Part shown: piece after piece, positions 46,892 to 57,300 of the stretch
How the letters are laid out: each line of letters opens with the position of its first letter
Position numbering within the stretch: position 1 is the first letter of the stretch
From: Ga0077555 sp031406575
Lineage (GTDB): Bacteria > Pseudomonadota > Alphaproteobacteria > Rhizobiales > Hyphomicrobiaceae
Assembly (NCBI GenBank): GCA_031406575.1
Contig: JANOHP010000032.1
Location: 1 to 59,491, forward strand
Reading direction: 5' to 3'
DNA: 59,491 bases
Made by a program: the position numbers and the translations under genes
Notes under the pieces: model-generated
The model's input: only the letters and a program-made list of their open reading frames with translations
Told to the model about the DNA's origin: nothing
Database searches by the model: none

Positions 46892-48118
46892 GTGCGCCGG
46901 GTCGTGGTCACGGGCATCGGTGTGGTCAGTGCGATCGGACAGACCGTGCCGGAGTTCTGGGCGGGCATCAAGGCCGGCCAGTGCGGCGTCAGCCAACTCG
47001 AAGGCTTCCCGCTCGAAGACCTCAAAATCCTCATCGGGGCCCAGATCAAGGGGTTCGACCCGAAAGCGCGCCTGAAGCATTTCAAGCGCGACAAAATCAT
47101 TCTGCACGCCGACCGGTATTCCTGGTTTGCCGCAGCTGCGGCCGATGAGGCCGTGACCCAGTCGGGCCTGACCCATCCCTTCGAAGATCCTTACCGGACC
47201 GCGTGCATCATCGGTTCGGGCGCCGGTGGCCTCGTGACCTTCGAGAATGCCTACCGCGATCTCTTCATCGCGCAGAAAAAAGCCACGCACCCATTGACCT
47301 TGTTGCGCATCATCGGTTCATCGGCGTCAGCCCACGTCGGCATCGAATTCGGCGTCAAGGGACCGACTTTTGCGACGTGCAGCGCCTGTTCGACGGCAGC
47401 GCACGCGATCGGTTTGGGCCGCGATTACATCCGCCACAATCTGGTCGACGTGGCGATCGTCGGGGCCTCCGAAAGCGTCATCAACTACGGCACGATGAAA
47501 GCCTGGCAGGCGATGCACGTGTTGTCACCCGAGGGCTGCTTCCCGTTCTCCAAGACGCGCAACGGTACGGTTCTGGGCGAAGGCGCGGGCATTCTCGTGC
47601 TGGAAGAATTCGAACATGCCAAGAAGCGCGGCGCGACCATTCTGGCGGAGCTGTGCGGGTTCGGCATGACGTCCGACAGCAAGGATATGGTCAATCCGGA
47701 CATCGAAGGCCCTAAGGAGGCGATGCGGTTCGCTCTCGCGGACGCCAAGTTGGAGCCGACCGCGATCGATTACCTCAACGCGCATGGCACGGCCACGACG
47801 ATCAACGACCGCAACGAAACCAATGCCATCAAGGGTGTCTTTGGTGACCACGCCTACAAAATGGCAATCTCGTCGACGAAGTCGATGCACGGCCATCCGC
47901 TGGGTGCGGGTGGCGGCATCGAGGCGGTCGCCTGCATCAAGGCAATGGAAGACAGTATTCTGCCGCCGACCATCGGTCTCACGGAAAAAGATCCCGACTG
48001 CGATCTGGATTACGTGCCCAACGAGGCCCGGTCCCAGGCCATCCGGTATGCGATGTCCAATTCTTTTGCCTTCGGTGGCCTGAACGCCGTGCTGATTTTT
48101 GGCCCGCCGCCGGCGTGA
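46892..48118 (+). CDS. Beta-ketoacyl-ACP synthase (FabF/NodE-like)
   Basis: This 408-residue enzyme is a condensing ketosynthase. The catalytic cysteine is Cys166 in CSACSTAAHAIG, and the two histidines are in NAHGTATTINDRNE and MHGHPLGAGGG, with lysine in STKSMHG, the full elongating set. A GTG start at 46892 is chosen because GAGG lies eight bases upstream and the protein then begins MRRVVVTGIGVV like FabF; a TTG at 46862 is possible but has no proper spacing. It follows the acyl carrier protein gene and likely uses it as partner. It converges with ispE, 16 bases apart. Confidence 0.93.
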   Translation: MRRVVVTGIGVVSAIGQTVPEFWAGIKAGQCGVSQLEGFPLEDLKILIGAQIKGFDPKARLKHFKRDKIILHADRYSWFAAAAADEAVTQSGLTHPFEDPYRTACIIGSGAGGLVTFENAYRDLFIAQKKATHPLTLLRIIGSSASAHVGIEFGVKGPTFATCSACSTAAHAIGLGRDYIRHNLVDVAIVGASESVINYGTMKAWQAMHVLSPEGCFPFSKTRNGTVLGEGAGILVLEEFEHAKKRGATILAELCGFGMTSDSKDMVNPDIEGPKEAMRFALADAKLEPTAIDYLNAHGTATTINDRNETNAIKGVFGDHAYKMAISSTKSMHGHPLGAGGGIEAVACIKAMEDSILPPTIGLTEKDPDCDLDYVPNEARSQAIRYAMSNSFAFGGLNAVLIFGPPPA

Positions 48119-48134
48119 CGCGGCAAGCTGTCGC

Positions 48135-48989
48135 CTAACTCAATTCTGCTTCGACGACCCACCAGGTAGGACACTGCGCCGCCAGCCGGCGACAGCCCGC
48201 AGCCGCGTCGGATTGAGAGAGAAACAGCCCGAAGCAGGTCGCGCCGCTACCTGACATACGGGTCAGAGCCACGTTGGGGACAGCGGCGAGTGCTGCCAAC
48301 ACATCGGCCACCACCGGACACAGGCGAAGTGCCGGCGCTTCCAAATCGTTTCCACCGCCAGCCAGGTGGGCGAGCAGTGCGCTCACATCGCTGAACGGCG
48401 GAACCGCGTCGATGTGGTCTCCCGGCGGTACGGACCCTGCGGCCAGCTCGCGAAACACGGCAGCGGTCGACACGGGGACCCCCGGATTGGCCAGGACCGC
48501 CCACAGCCGTGGGAAGGCGGCCAATGGCGCCACATGCTCCCCAAGCCCCGTCATCTGCGCCGCACGACCCGCCAGACAGACGGGAACGTCGGCCCCCAGG
48601 TTGCGGGCGAGGTCGAGCCAGTCGATCGCCGCCGAATGATCCGGGTTGAGCCGTCGCAGGAGGCGGATCGCAGCGGCAGCATCCGAAGAACCGCCGCCCA
48701 GGCCTGCCGCGACCGGCAAGCGCTTCTCCAAATGGAAGGTGCCTGTCCTGAGCCGGGGCTCGAGTGTCGTGGCGGCCGCGATGACCCGTGCGACGAGGTT
48801 GTCCCCCTCGAGGGACCCGGAAAACGGACCGCTCACACTCAGAGAGAACGCGTCAGCCGGCGTGACCGACAGGCTATCGCCGCACGATGCGAAGGCGACG
48901 AGGCTCGACAACTCGTGATAGCCGTCCGCACGGCGGCCCCGAATATTGAGCGTGAGGTTGAGTTTAGCTGGTGCGGATTCGGTCAACAT
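48135..48989 (-). CDS. ispE: 4-diphosphocytidyl-2-C-methyl-D-erythritol kinase IspE
   Basis: This 284-residue GHMP-family kinase adds phosphate to CDP-methylerythritol in the MEP route to isoprenoids. It shows APAKLNLTLNI at the start, the ATP loop LPVAAGLGGGSSDAAA, LGADVPVCL with the catalytic Asp and the C-terminal RMSGSGATCFGLF. Length is normal. It is followed on the same strand by nothing close; the TPR gene lies upstream with a gap of 50 bases and is likely in the same operon, as in many Hyphomicrobiales. Confidence 0.96.
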   Translation of the reverse strand: MLTESAPAKLNLTLNIRGRRADGYHELSSLVAFASCGDSLSVTPADAFSLSVSGPFSGSLEGDNLVARVIAAATTLEPRLRTGTFHLEKRLPVAAGLGGGSSDAAAAIRLLRRLNPDHSAAIDWLDLARNLGADVPVCLAGRAAQMTGLGEHVAPLAAFPRLWAVLANPGVPVSTAAVFRELAAGSVPPGDHIDAVPPFSDVSALLAHLAGGGNDLEAPALRLCPVVADVLAALAAVPNVALTRMSGSGATCFGLFLSQSDAAAGCRRLAAQCPTWWVVEAELS

Positions 48990-49039
48990 GGCAGTGATCC
49001 GCGTCCCCGTCGTGTGTCGTCAGGGGGCCGGCCCGAAGA

Positions 49040-50857
49040 TCACTGCACCACGGGCTTTTGCGGGGCCAGACGGGTTTGTTTGGGCTGATCGGAGCGCAGC
49101 GGCTCCTTGCTCTTGCGAGCCACCGGCTTGGCCGCAGGCTTGGGATCCAAACCCTCACGCAGCTTGCGCCGAATCTTTTCCTCGTCTTCGGGTTCGGGCT
49201 TGAGCGTCAACGCCTGCTCCCACTGGAAGCGCGCTTCCACCTTGCGGTCGACCCGCCAGAACGCATCGCCCAGATGATCGTTCAGCGTGGGATCTTCAGG
49301 CTTCAATTCGACCGCCCGCTCCAGCCACTTCGCCGCTTCCTTGTAGTTGCCGAGCCGATACTGCGCCCAGCCGAGGCTGTCGACGATATAGCCGTCGTCG
49401 GGCCGCAAACTGACGGCCTTTTCGATCAAGGCGAGACCTTGCTTGAGATTGCGGTTCTGGTCGACCCAGGAATAGCCCAGGTAATTCAGCACCAACGGCT
49501 GGTCGGGAGCTAGCGCCAGGGCCTTCTGCAAATCGGCCTCGGCCAGAGACCACTTCTTCATGCGCTCATAGGAGGTGCCGCGGGCGTAAAAGTAGGTCCA
49601 ATGTTTCTTGTCTGGTTTAGGGCCAACCGTGGAGATGATCCGCGAGTAGACCTCCACCGACTCCTGGTATTTCTTGTGGCCGCGCAGAATGCCTCCCAAG
49701 GCATCGAGCGGGCGCACGTCCTTGGCGTCCTTGCGCGCCAGATCCTCGAGCAGGGCGCGTGCCTCGTCTACCCGTTCCAGCTGATTGAGGTTCAGCGCCT
49801 TACGGATATCGATCGCCGATTGCAGGGGCGTATGTTTCGGAATCCGGTCGTAAGTGGCGATGGCCGCATCGTAGCGCTTCATCGTCTCGTAGACGTTGGC
49901 GAGTGCGGCGAGCGCAAACGGCTGCTCCGGTTTCAGATAGACCGCCATTTGCAGATAGACGGCGCCGATGCCCATGCCGGCGTTGCCCTCCGTCGAGAGG
50001 GCTTCGCCCAACCCGTAGAAGACCTCGGCCAAGCCGTCGATGGGCGTGGGGATCAGCAGCGGCAGCCGCGCATTCCCCTTCAACGTTTCGGCGAGCGCGG
50101 TGGCCGAGGGGTGGGGCGTTGCGGTACTTTTCTTGATGTGCTCGTCGATGATGGTGCGGGCGAGTTTCTGGTCGCCGGACGCAGAGGCATGATGCGCATA
50201 GGCAATGGCAACGCGCAAAACCTTGGACTCCGTTCTGAATATCCGCTCGTAGGTCGCCCGCGCGTCTTGGCTCCGGCCCGTCTGATCCAAGATCAGCGCC
50301 CGATGATAGCGAATGTAGAACTGCGCCCACTCGGCCTGCTTGACCCCGTCGAGAAGGTCCGTTGCCGACTTGGCGTTGCCCTGGGCGGCGAAGGTCCAAG
50401 CGCGGGTCAGTGCACTCGTCAGTTCGCCCATGGGGCTCGAGGAGGAGGCCTTGAAATGCTCGCCTGCAGCAGCCCACTGCTCGACTTTGGCATCGCGCAG
50501 CCCCAGCATCAGGCGGGACATGCGGTGCGTCGGCTGCTCTTCGATCAACTGGGTGGACAGCTTGATAGCGCGGTCGAAACGGCCTTCGGTGGCGTCCATC
50601 AGGATCGATTGCTCGATGAGGGCCGCATTCGAGCCGTCGCGCGACAAGGCGCGCTCGTAGTGATCGGCTGCACTTGCCGTGTCGTTCTGGCCACGCGCGA
50701 TGCGTCCCGCAATATAGCTCCCCAGAAGCGACCGCATCCCGGCAGCGTTATCGGTCGCCCCGGCAGGCCACGGGCCGGCGCCGGCACCAGCCACTACGGC
50801 CAGCAGGATCAGGGTCGTCTTGGCGAAGCCACGCATCGGCATCGTCTCGATCTGCAT
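49040..50857 (-). CDS. Secreted tetratricopeptide-repeat protein
   Basis: This 605-residue protein has a signal peptide (about 8-33), then about a dozen TPR-like helix pairs; clear ones include YERALSRDGSN, RYDAAIATYDRIP, SLAEADLQKALALAPDQP, LALIEKAVSLRPDDG and YKEAAKWLERAVELKPEDP. A basic Pro/Lys-rich tail ends it. Similar proteins lie next to ispE in many Hyphomicrobiales; their role is not known, and protein-protein contact in the periplasm is likely. The ATG at 50857 is favoured by GAGG eight bases upstream. Confidence 0.88.
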   Translation of the reverse strand: MQIETMPMRGFAKTTLILLAVVAGAGAGPWPAGATDNAAGMRSLLGSYIAGRIARGQNDTASAADHYERALSRDGSNAALIEQSILMDATEGRFDRAIKLSTQLIEEQPTHRMSRLMLGLRDAKVEQWAAAGEHFKASSSSPMGELTSALTRAWTFAAQGNAKSATDLLDGVKQAEWAQFYIRYHRALILDQTGRSQDARATYERIFRTESKVLRVAIAYAHHASASGDQKLARTIIDEHIKKSTATPHPSATALAETLKGNARLPLLIPTPIDGLAEVFYGLGEALSTEGNAGMGIGAVYLQMAVYLKPEQPFALAALANVYETMKRYDAAIATYDRIPKHTPLQSAIDIRKALNLNQLERVDEARALLEDLARKDAKDVRPLDALGGILRGHKKYQESVEVYSRIISTVGPKPDKKHWTYFYARGTSYERMKKWSLAEADLQKALALAPDQPLVLNYLGYSWVDQNRNLKQGLALIEKAVSLRPDDGYIVDSLGWAQYRLGNYKEAAKWLERAVELKPEDPTLNDHLGDAFWRVDRKVEARFQWEQALTLKPEPEDEEKIRRKLREGLDPKPAAKPVARKSKEPLRSDQPKQTRLAPQKPVVQ

Positions 50858-51110
50858 CTCAATGACCTCGCGGGCGACCGTGCGCCCCAATGTGTTCGCT
50901 GTTGCGAAGCCTACCAAACCGGCTCGCGGCTCGACTACGACCAAAGCGCGCGTTTGCCCCAGGAAAGATCACGAAATTCCGTCCCGTGCAACGCGACATC
51001 GCCAGCCTCGAGTTTTCACGACCGCCCCTGCAGCCGCTTCGGCGCGCGGGGCTCTCCACCGCCGACCCGCAGCCGAACCCCGCCCAGGGGCGGCGCGGCA
51101 GTGGGCCGCC

Positions 51111-52079
51111 TCAAACGACGGGTGTTTGGCCGGCCAGAATGTCGGCATAAAGTGGCCGATCGATGTTGCCGCCCGATAAGATCACGGCGACTTTGCGGCC
51201 AGCCCACCGGTCGCGTCCTGCAATCAACCCGGCCAGCGGCACTGCGCCCGCCCCTTCCGCGATGTTGTGCGTCGTCTCATACAGGAGCCGCACCGCGTCG
51301 GCGATCTGGTCCTCGGTGACCTGCACCACATCGGCCGCCCCCCGGCACATGATCTCGACGGCAGCCGGGTGCGGCGTGCGCACGGCGACGCCATCGGCAA
51401 ACGTGCGCGCAGAATTGGTCGGCACCGGCTGCTTGGCCTCGAACGACACAGCGTAAGCGGGTGCATTGGCGGACACGACCCCGATGATTTGCGCCTTCAC
51501 GCCCAGCAGGTCGCGCGCCGCGATCAGTCCGCACAGGCCCGAGCCCAAGCCGATGGGCACTAAGACGGCGTCGAGATCGGGCACGGCGCGAAAAAGCTCG
51601 AGCCCGTAAGTGGCGACGCCTTTGACGAGCGCCGGATCGAACGAGGGCACCATGTGCAACCCCTCGAACTCGGCCAGCCGCGCGGCCTCCTGCTTGGCGT
51701 CGTCGAAGTCCTGGCCATACTCGATCAGCTCGGCTCCGAAGGCGCGCATGGCGGCATTCTTCTCGACCGAATTGCCGTGGGGCACGAGGATGACCGATCG
51801 CAATCCCGCCATGGTCGCCGCCCGCGCGATCGATTGGCCGTGATTGCCCCGCGTCGCCGTGATGACGCCGGCGATCTTGGCGCCCGACCGCTTCAACGCG
51901 TCCATGTAGACGATGCCACCGCGCACTTTGAAAGCACCCGTCGGCGTGTGGTTCTCGTGCTTGACCCACACATCCGAGCCGACGCGTGCCGACAGCAGTG
52001 GCCACGCGTGCACCGGCGTCGGCGGCATGTGCGTATGAACGAGTTCGGCGGCGGCCTCGAGTTCGGCGAGGGTGAACAT
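51111..52079 (-). CDS. Serine/threonine dehydratase (PLP, TdcB-like)
   Basis: This 322-residue enzyme is a fold type II PLP protein of the threonine/serine dehydratase group. The cofactor lysine is in TGAFKVRGG, the carboxylate-binding loop is TRGNHGQS, the phosphate-binding Gly-rich loop GLGSGLCG and the last strand ILSGGNID. It deaminates serine or threonine to the 2-oxo acid; TdcB-like length, with no C-terminal ACT regulatory domain. A racemase role is also possible in this group. GGAG lies eight bases upstream of the ATG at 52079. Confidence 0.92.
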   Translation of the reverse strand: MFTLAELEAAAELVHTHMPPTPVHAWPLLSARVGSDVWVKHENHTPTGAFKVRGGIVYMDALKRSGAKIAGVITATRGNHGQSIARAATMAGLRSVILVPHGNSVEKNAAMRAFGAELIEYGQDFDDAKQEAARLAEFEGLHMVPSFDPALVKGVATYGLELFRAVPDLDAVLVPIGLGSGLCGLIAARDLLGVKAQIIGVVSANAPAYAVSFEAKQPVPTNSARTFADGVAVRTPHPAAVEIMCRGAADVVQVTEDQIADAVRLLYETTHNIAEGAGAVPLAGLIAGRDRWAGRKVAVILSGGNIDRPLYADILAGQTPVV

Positions 52080-52173
52080 TGTCGGGGCTCCGTCAGGGCG
52101 TGATCGGGCACATCGGTTTGGTTGCGCTGAAGTTGTTGCAGATGACACTCAGACAAAAGGGGGGCGCTCGGCC

Positions 52174-52533
52174 TCAATCGAACAAACTCAACTGCTCGCC
52201 CGTGGCCTCGGCCTGTGGCGGCTTGCGGGGGATGCGGCGGTAGCCGAAGGCGGTGCGGTCGACGCGGCCCGGATAGCGGATCGCGAATGCCTGCCGGGCT
52301 TTGGCAAGCGATGCCGGGAACCGCTCCCCCCACCAGATTTCGTAGAGGCGGCTCGAACAGCAGCCGTAGCGCGCCATGAGGTCTTTGCGCCGGATCCGCA
52401 ACCAGCGCGCAATCCAGATCTCGACCGCGTCCGCCTCGGTCAGCGCCCGAGATGGCCCCAGGCGTTCGGGCGCGTCGCCCGGTGCCTCGGGTCGGTCCAG
52501 CGGAAACGGGTCGTTGAGTGCAGGTTGGGTCAT
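52174..52533 (-). CDS. Conserved-looking hypothetical protein (119 aa)
   Basis: This protein of 119 residues is rich in Arg, Trp and Tyr in its middle: EIWIARWLRIRRKDLMARYGCCSSRLYEIWWGERFP, here split for length as two helices of an HTH-like shape (IRRKDLMARYGCCSSRLYEIW). This looks like a small DNA-binding helix-turn-helix, but no family is recognised. The end QLSLFD is typical of peptides that bind the beta clamp (QLSLF), a notable feature. Start at 52533 is supported by position but only a weak GGA. It is divergent from hisA; the gap is 108 bases. Confidence 0.62.
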   Translation of the reverse strand: MTQPALNDPFPLDRPEAPGDAPERLGPSRALTEADAVEIWIARWLRIRRKDLMARYGCCSSRLYEIWWGERFPASLAKARQAFAIRYPGRVDRTAFGYRRIPRKPPQAEATGEQLSLFD

Positions 52534-52641
52534 GACGTCCGACAGGGTGCTTGACCCCGATTGGTGATGCGTTCCATTGATCGGCGCACAATACAGCAAA
52601 GTCGTGTCGTCGACCGCACATCCCCTCTCGGAGCCCGCCTC

Positions 52642-53373
52642 GTGATCCTGTTTCCCGCCATCGACCTCAAGGACGGCCAGTGCGTGCGTCTCAAACTGGG
52701 AGAGATGAGTGAGGCAACCGTCTTCAACGACGATCCCGCCGCCCAGGCCCGGACCTTCGAGGCGCAGGGCTTTGATTGGTTGCATATCGTCGACCTCAAC
52801 GGCGCCTTCGCCGGCCGCCCCGTCAACGCGCCGGCCGTGGAAGCGATCTTGGCCGCCCTCACTATTCCGGCCCAGCTCGGCGGCGGCATTCGTGACCGCG
52901 CCACCATCGATGGCTGGCTCGAGCGCGGCATTCGCCGGGTGATATTGGGAACGGTGGCGGTGCGCAATCCGGCGCTGGTGCGCGAGGCGGCCAAAGCCCA
53001 TCCGGGCCGCATTGCCGTCGGCATCGATGCGCGTGGCGGTAAGGTGGCGGTGGAGGGCTGGGCCCAGACCTCCGAACTGGACGCCGTCGAGCTCGCGCGC
53101 CGGTTCGAGGACGCTGGCGTGGCGGCGATTATTTATACCGACATCGATCGCGATGGCGTGCTCGCCGGCCTCAATTTGGCCGCAACGACGGCGCTCGCCC
53201 GGGCCGTCAAAATCCCCGTGATCGCCTCGGGCGGCCTCGCATCGCTTGCCGACGTCGAAGCCCTGATGCAGCCCGAGAACCGAATTTTGGAAGGCGCCAT
53301 AACGGGTCGCGCCCTCTACGACGGTCGGCTCGATCCCACGGCCGCCCTCGCCCTCATCCGCGACCGACGCTGA
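52642..53373 (+). CDS. hisA: Phosphoribosylformimino-5-aminoimidazole carboxamide ribotide isomerase HisA
   Basis: This 243-residue TIM-barrel enzyme catalyses the fourth step of histidine synthesis. It starts ILFPAIDLKDGQCVRL with the first catalytic Asp, has QLGGGIRDRAT, the second phosphate-binding half, the catalytic Asp in IYTDIDRDGVL and IASGGLASLADV. A GTG start at 52642 is chosen because GGAG lies eight bases upstream and the family starts VILFPAID; an ATG 27 codons upstream is less likely. HisA stands without other his genes here, though hisF and hisE could lie elsewhere. Confidence 0.95.
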   Translation: MILFPAIDLKDGQCVRLKLGEMSEATVFNDDPAAQARTFEAQGFDWLHIVDLNGAFAGRPVNAPAVEAILAALTIPAQLGGGIRDRATIDGWLERGIRRVILGTVAVRNPALVREAAKAHPGRIAVGIDARGGKVAVEGWAQTSELDAVELARRFEDAGVAAIIYTDIDRDGVLAGLNLAATTALARAVKIPVIASGGLASLADVEALMQPENRILEGAITGRALYDGRLDPTAALALIRDRR

Positions 53374-53517
53374 CGCGCCGCGCCCCTTCGATTCCCGGGC
53401 CTCGAAAAACGTTTCGTGGCGGGTCGCCATGTCATCGTTTTTTAACCCCATTGCTGCCAAATGGTGGCGTTAGGCCAAGGTTGTGAGCGACAGCTCGCAC
53501 CCCGGAGGGAATACCCT

Positions 53518-54123
53518 ATGCGATCGACTCTGACGCCACTTCACGACCCTCAGCAGCCCGACGACCGGCAACAGCGCCTCGAAGACTTCATGACCACCGC
53601 CCTCGCCGGTACACCCGGCCGGCGGCTCGACGACCTTCTGATCGTCGCCCGCTCTCCCGCCAGCCTCGTGGCTCGCGCAGTGTTCTCTTTGTCTGCGGCT
53701 CTCGCCACCCGGGCTATTGGCGCCCGCATCGTCTTTGCGGCATCGCCGGCCATCGCCTCGGGCGAGACGTGGCAGATGTCCTTCGATCCAGGCTTTGCTC
53801 ACGAAATTCGTCTGGTCGCCAATCCGCGCTTCCTTGCCGCGCACGAGCAGCTCGTCATCGGCGATGCGGCCGTGTGGTACGGCGACAACATGCGCCGCGA
53901 TCCCGACAAGCGCGATGCCTTCTCGAGCTGGTCGCACGACGCCACCGAGAGCCTGCGCGCGCGCCAGACCTTCGCGCATTTGTGGCGCAGCGCCGAGCCG
54001 CTCTATGCGCGCCATCTCGAAACTGGATCGACGCCACCCCAACAGGGCGCGACGACCTCGCAGGTGCTGGCCGCCGAGACCATCGATGCCTTGAAGTCCT
54101 GGTCGCCGCTCAACCGCCACTGA
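53518..54123 (+). CDS. Hypothetical protein, unknown function
   Basis: This 201-residue protein has no family I recognise. It has no signal peptide; a central stretch (about 44-80, VARAVFSLSAALATRAIGARIVFAASP) is Ala-rich and mildly hydrophobic, followed by EIRLVANPRFLAAHEQLVIGDAAVWYGDNMRRDP, again given in short pieces (LVANPRFLAAHEQ, GDAAVWYGDNMRRD). The strong GGAGGG site before the ATG at 53518 and the terminator after it argue that it is a real gene. It could be a soluble phospholipase-D-like or sensing domain; this is not claimed. Confidence 0.68.
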   Translation: MRSTLTPLHDPQQPDDRQQRLEDFMTTALAGTPGRRLDDLLIVARSPASLVARAVFSLSAALATRAIGARIVFAASPAIASGETWQMSFDPGFAHEIRLVANPRFLAAHEQLVIGDAAVWYGDNMRRDPDKRDAFSSWSHDATESLRARQTFAHLWRSAEPLYARHLETGSTPPQQGATTSQVLAAETIDALKSWSPLNRH

Positions 54124-54151
54124 GCTGTCGCCCACTCCCCATCGACTCCTG

Positions 54152-54178
54152 AAAGGCCGACCTGTGCGTCGGCCTTTT
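54152..54178 (+). terminator. Intrinsic terminator
   Basis: AAAGGCCGAC and GTCGGCCTTT pair perfectly over ten bases around the loop CTGTGC, and the 3' side ends in a TTTTGTG run. This is a clear Rho-independent terminator, about 30 bases after the stop of the 201-residue gene, and it isolates that gene from the alpha-2-macroglobulin gene. Confidence 0.9.
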
Positions 54179-54373
54179 GTGTTACGGCAAAACCGTCGCC
54201 GGCCCATCGCGCCACTTGCCGTCACTTGCCGCCCGTTGCTGCCGCACGACACGCACGGGGCTTCAAGCGAACCGCTCTGAAACGGTAGAGTTCGTGCGCC
54301 CACAAACGGTCATGCTGCCCTGCTCTGTGCACGGGATCGTGCCCGCACTCACTGCCCAACCGAGGATCGTCCG

Positions 54374-57300
54374 ATGGGATTCGCCGCTCGCCGCTGTGCC
54401 GGTCTTGCGCTGGCTATCGCCTGCATGGTTTCTCCGGTCGAGCCACTGGGTGGTGGCGGAGGGGCTGTCGCGCAAACCGCATCGTTCTCCCACCCGTCCG
54501 TTGCGCGCGATGCCGAGCGCGTCGCCACCTTGGTGCGCACGCAGAAGCCTTCACGGCAGACGGCCGCCGAGTTACGGCGCACCGGCCTCGAGCAGATCGG
54601 CCGCAAGGAGGCCGCAGAAGCGGTCACCTCGTTGCTCGCAGCGTTGGCCCTCGAGCCCAAGCACGCGTCCACCTGGGCGAGCCTTGCGCGCGCTTACCTC
54701 GCCGTTCTGCCCGACGCCGCGCGCGGCGATGTCTACGAGGTGCCGGCGTTGGCCTCGGGTGCAGCATGGCAGGCCCATCGACTGGCCACCGATCCGCGCG
54801 ACAAAGCTTCGGCCCTGGTGACGCTCTCCGAGACGTTGAAAGTGCGCTCGCTCTGGCGGCCCGCGATCGATGCCCTGCAGGCGAGCCTCGCACTCGCCGA
54901 CGATGCGGGCGCACGCGACAGCCTCGCCAAACTGCACGCCGAGCACGGCTTTCGCATGATCGACTACAAGATCGACGCCGATACGGCCGAGCCGCGTCTG
55001 TGCTTCAACTTTTCCGAGCGTTTATCGGGCGCCCAAGCCGATCTCGCCAAATTCGTGACGCTCGATGGCCGCGATCCCCAAAACGTCACGGCCGAAGGCA
55101 AGCAATTGTGCATCGACGGTTTGGCGCACGGCAAACGCTACGAGGTGCGCGTGCGTGCTGGCTTACCGGCAGAGACGGGCGAAGCGTTGAATAAGCCTGC
55201 CGAACTCGCCGTCTACGTGCGCGACCGCAACGCGTCCGTGCGCTTCACCAATCGCGCCTATGTGCTGCCCAATCGCGGCCAGCAGGGCATTCCCGTCGTC
55301 ACGGTCAACACGGCGAAAATCGCCATTGAGATTTACCGCATCGGTGACCGTGGCCTGGCGGGCGTGATGCACGACGGTTTCCTCAAATCACTCGAAAGCT
55401 TCGACATCGACACGGTGCGCGACCGCACGGGGCAACGCATCTGGCAGGGGGACCTCGACGTCACACCGCGCGCCAATGAGGACGTGACGACGGCGATCCC
55501 CGTGTCCGAGGCAATTCCCAAGCTCGAGCCCGGCGTTTACATCGCCAGCGCTTCGGTCTCGGTCAAAGCCGACAGCGACTCCAGCACCAACCGCGCCAGC
55601 CAATGGTTCATCGTTTCCGATATGGGTCTCACCGCTCTGACCGGCCCCGATGGCCTGCACGCATTCGTGCGTTCGCTGGCTGCCGCCACGCCCGCAGTCG
55701 GCGTCACCGTGCGCCTCGTGGCGCGCAACAACGAAGTGCTGGGCACGACGAAAACCGATGCCGCCGGCTATGCCCGGTTCGATGCGGGCCTCGGCAAAGG
55801 CCAGGGTGGCCAGACACCTGCCCTCATCGTCGCCGAAACGGGCCACGATTATGCGTTCCTCGATGTGGCGAGCGCCGCCTTCGATTTGAGTGATCGCGGC
55901 GTCAAAGGCCGCGAGCCGCCCGGCCCGCTCGATGCCTACGTTTTCGCCGAACGCGGCGTCTATCGTCCAGGCGAACCGGTGCATCTGACCGGTCTCGTCC
56001 GCGATCGCGCCGGCCGCGCCGCCACGCTTCCCGTGACGCTCATCGTGTCGCGTCCCGATGGTGTGGAGCATCGCCGTCTGGTGCTGCCCGATCAGGGCCT
56101 GGGTGGACGCACGACCACGCTCGACTTGGCGGCGACAGCGATGACGGGCACCTGGCGCGCCAAGCTCCATGCCGACCCGAAATCCGAGCCGCTGGCGCAG
56201 GCCGCCTTCCTCGTCGAAGATTTCGTGCCCGAACGCCTCGATCTGAAACTCGAGGCCACGACGCCGACGCTCTCGGTCGACGAGACCGGCCGCATCAAAC
56301 TCAACGGTCGTTTTCTCTACGGCCCACCCGCTGCCGGCCTCGAAATCGAAGGCGAAGTCATCGTCAAACCGGCCACGAGCGAAATTGGCGAACTCGCGGG
56401 CTATCGCTTCGGTCTCGCCGACGAAAAGATTACCTCCGTGCGTCGACCGCTCGAAGAATTAGGCGCCACCCGTGCCGACGGCACCGCCGATATCGCCTTT
56501 CGTCTGCCGCCGATGCCGCGCACGCAACGCTCGCTCGACGCCGAGGTGCTCGTGCGATTGAAGGAACCGGGCGGTCGCGCCATCGAGCGCCGCCTGACGC
56601 TGCCTGTGTCGCTCGGCGCACCGCGCATCGGCGTGAAACCGCTGTTTGCCGACACGGTCGGCCAAGGCGAAGCGGCCGAATTCGACGTGCAGCTGTTTGG
56701 CGCCGACGGCAAACCGATCGATACCAAGGCGTACACGTGGGAGCTCGTGCGGCTCGAGCAGCGCTTCCAATGGTATTCGCGCGGCGGTCAGTGGAGCCAC
56801 GACGCGGTGACGACGATGCAGCGCATCGCCACCGGGACCGCCGACGCCGTCGCTGGCAAACCCGCGCGCATTTCGGTCAAACCGGATTGGGGTCGCTACC
56901 GCCTGCACCTGTCCTCTCGGGAAGTCAGCGGCGCAACGACGACCGTCGTCTTCACCGCCGGCTGGCACGGATCCGAATCCACGGACAGCCCCGAAACGCT
57001 CGACATCGCGCTCGATAAAACCACCTACAAAACCGGCGAAACGGCCCGCCTAAAAATCACCAGCCGCGAGGCCGGCCGCGCGCATATTGCTGTTCTGTCC
57101 AGTGGGCTCCTCGCCAGCCGGCAGGTAGACGTGCCCGCCGGTGGCACGGAAATCACGCTGCCCGTCGATGGTGCGTGGCTGCCGGGTGCCTACGTCACGG
57201 CCACGCTCTATCGCGCACTGGACGAGAAAGCGCGCCGCATGCCTTCGCGCGCCATCGGTGTGCGCTGGCTCGGCGTCGATACCAGTGAAAAAACCCTTGC

